From Bacteroidota bacterium (lineage in GTDB: Bacteria > Bacteroidota > Bacteroidia > JACCXN01), in assembly GCA_947462515.1 (NCBI GenBank), contig CANHPJ010000099.1, positions 1 through 6,850 on the forward strand: DNA of 6,850 bases, read 5' to 3'. The translations under genes were made by a program, and so were the position numbers. Shown piece after piece: positions 5,799 through 6,850 of this stretch (within the stretch, counting starts at the first letter, position 1; each line of letters begins with the position of its first letter). The notes under the pieces are model-generated. The model was not told the DNA's origin. It ran no database searches and saw only the letters and a program-made list of their open reading frames with translations.

Positions 5799-6850
5799 AT
5801 GGCAAAACCCCTCTTAGATAAAAATAAATACATCAAGTACTTCTGGATTTCATCCATAAGCATCTTGTTATTTCCTCCTTTTTTGGTGCTTTGCGCTTCT
5901 TTGGGCCTCTTTGGATCTCTGCCCTCTTTCGATGACTTGGAAAATCCCAAAAACAATCTTGCCTCTGAAATTATTTCAGAAGATGGTCAGGTAATTGGTA
6001 AATATTACAAAGAAAATCGCTCTACCATAAAATATGAAGAAATTTCCCCAAATGTCATAAATGCATTGATAGCTACCGAGGATGCTCGTTTTTACAACCA
6101 TTCTGGTGTAGATGTTCGTGGTTTGGCAAGGGCAGTTTTCTTTTTAGGTGCAAATGGCGGAGCCAGCACCATAACCCAACAACTAGCCAAAATGCTCTTT
6201 CACGGCGAAAGATCCGGTAATATATTTATAGCAATAACGCAAAAAGTTAAAGAATGGGTTATCGCAGCTAAACTGGAGAGGCATTATACTAAAGAAGAAA
6301 TTTTAGCCATGTATCTTGATAAGTTTGATTTTATTTATTCCGCTGTTGGACTAAAATCCGCGGCTAGAATTTATTTTAATACAACTCCCGATAAATTGAC
6401 TATTGAACAGGCTGCTGTTTTGATTGGCATGTGTAAAAATCCATCACTTTATAATCCTAAATCCAAACCCAAAAATGCCTTAAATAGAAGAAATGTAGTT
6501 TTAAACCAAATGAAATCCTACAACAGTCCCTTTACAGGTGAAAAATACATCTCTGAAAATCAGTATGATTCATTAAAGGAACTACCCCTAGTTCTCGATT
6601 TTAAAAGAGAAGATCATAATGAAGGACTTGCTACTTATTTTAGAGAGTTCTTAAGGGGTGAATTGGCCGCCTGGTGCGAACAAAACCCCAAGCCTGATGG
6701 CAAACCCTATAATCTTTATCGCGACGGCTTAAAAGTATATACCACCATAGATTCCAGAATGCAGAAATATGCCGAAGAGGCTGTTTCGGAGCACTTGGGC
6801 AATGAATTGCAAAAAGATTTTTTTAATCACTGGAAAGGTAGAAAAGATGC
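5799..6850 (+). CDS. mrcA: Class A penicillin-binding protein 1A (bifunctional peptidoglycan synthase), N-terminal part
   Basis: Partial gene, 350 complete codons, running off the right edge. Class A PBPs polymerise lipid II into glycan strands and cross-link them in the periplasm. A short cytoplasmic lysine-rich tail precedes one membrane anchor (about residues 14-38). The GT51 glycosyltransferase domain follows with its expected motifs. These are 'ALIATEDARFYNHSGVD' (89-105, catalytic E94), 'GGASTITQQLAKMLF' (120-134), 'KVKEWVIAAKLERHYTKEEI' (149-168, with the second glutamate at E152), 'MYLDKFDF' (171-178) and 'GLKSAARIYF' (184-193). The last two are followed by the Arg-containing 'ALNRRNVVLNQM' (227-238). 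'DGLKVYTTIDSRMQ' (309-322) is the usual entry to the transpeptidase half. The SxxK, SxN and KTG motifs lie outside the window. The family's usual YLN reads YLD here. The 15-base gap from gldH indicates an operon. Confidence 0.95.
   Translation, partial: MAKPLLDKNKYIKYFWISSISILLFPPFLVLCASLGLFGSLPSFDDLENPKNNLASEIISEDGQVIGKYYKENRSTIKYEEISPNVINALIATEDARFYNHSGVDVRGLARAVFFLGANGGASTITQQLAKMLFHGERSGNIFIAITQKVKEWVIAAKLERHYTKEEILAMYLDKFDFIYSAVGLKSAARIYFNTTPDKLTIEQAAVLIGMCKNPSLYNPKSKPKNALNRRNVVLNQMKSYNSPFTGEKYISENQYDSLKELPLVLDFKREDHNEGLATYFREFLRGELAAWCEQNPKPDGKPYNLYRDGLKVYTTIDSRMQKYAEEAVSEHLGNELQKDFFNHWKGRKD

Noticed and set aside
5651..5956. 101-codon minus-strand reading frame across the gldH-mrcA junction
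   Set aside because: It overlaps the 3' end of gldH and the 5' end of mrcA, both strongly supported by homology, and its translation resembles no family I know.

Overview
The window is AT-rich chromosomal sequence from a member of the phylum Bacteroidota, probably a gliding lineage such as a flavobacterium or relative. Four observations support this. There is a gldH-type gliding-motility lipoprotein gene. The RicT/PSP1 protein carries the cysteine-rich N-terminus I associate with this phylum. The start codons are preceded by A/T-rich sequence with no Shine-Dalgarno motif. Several intergenic regions hold matches to the Bacteroidota promoter pattern TTG-N(16-23)-TAnnTTTG.

Left half, minus strand (reading from 2605 down to 1): pgk (phosphoglycerate kinase) comes first and is followed by a clear intrinsic terminator. 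Next is an aldo/keto reductase of the Kv-channel-beta-like group. Then, 39 bases further on, comes the N-terminal 103 codons of a pepD-type aminoacyl-histidine dipeptidase cut by the window edge. These look like ordinary metabolic genes.

Centre: a 216-base divergent intergenic region (2606-2821) separates pgk from the rightward genes. It holds one promoter-like element facing each way.

Right half, plus strand (2822 to the end): holB (clamp-loader delta' subunit), ricT/yaaT (PSP1-domain protein), gldH (gliding lipoprotein) and mrcA (bifunctional class A penicillin-binding protein, truncated by the window edge). The spacing narrows along the cluster: 86 bases, 74 bases, then 15 bases. GldH and MrcA both belong to the envelope and are probably co-transcribed. 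HolB and RicT are a replication factor and an RNA-processing or developmental regulator, and their adjacency mirrors the holB-yaaT order of Bacillus subtilis.

No mobile elements, CRISPR arrays, RNA genes, phage genes or defence systems are visible, and I see no convincing undescribed system. The points most worth checking are the two three-cysteine clusters at the N-terminus of RicT, the conserved holB-ricT pairing with no visible RicA/RicF partner, a possibly leaderless holB transcript, and the corrected start sites for ricT and gldH.
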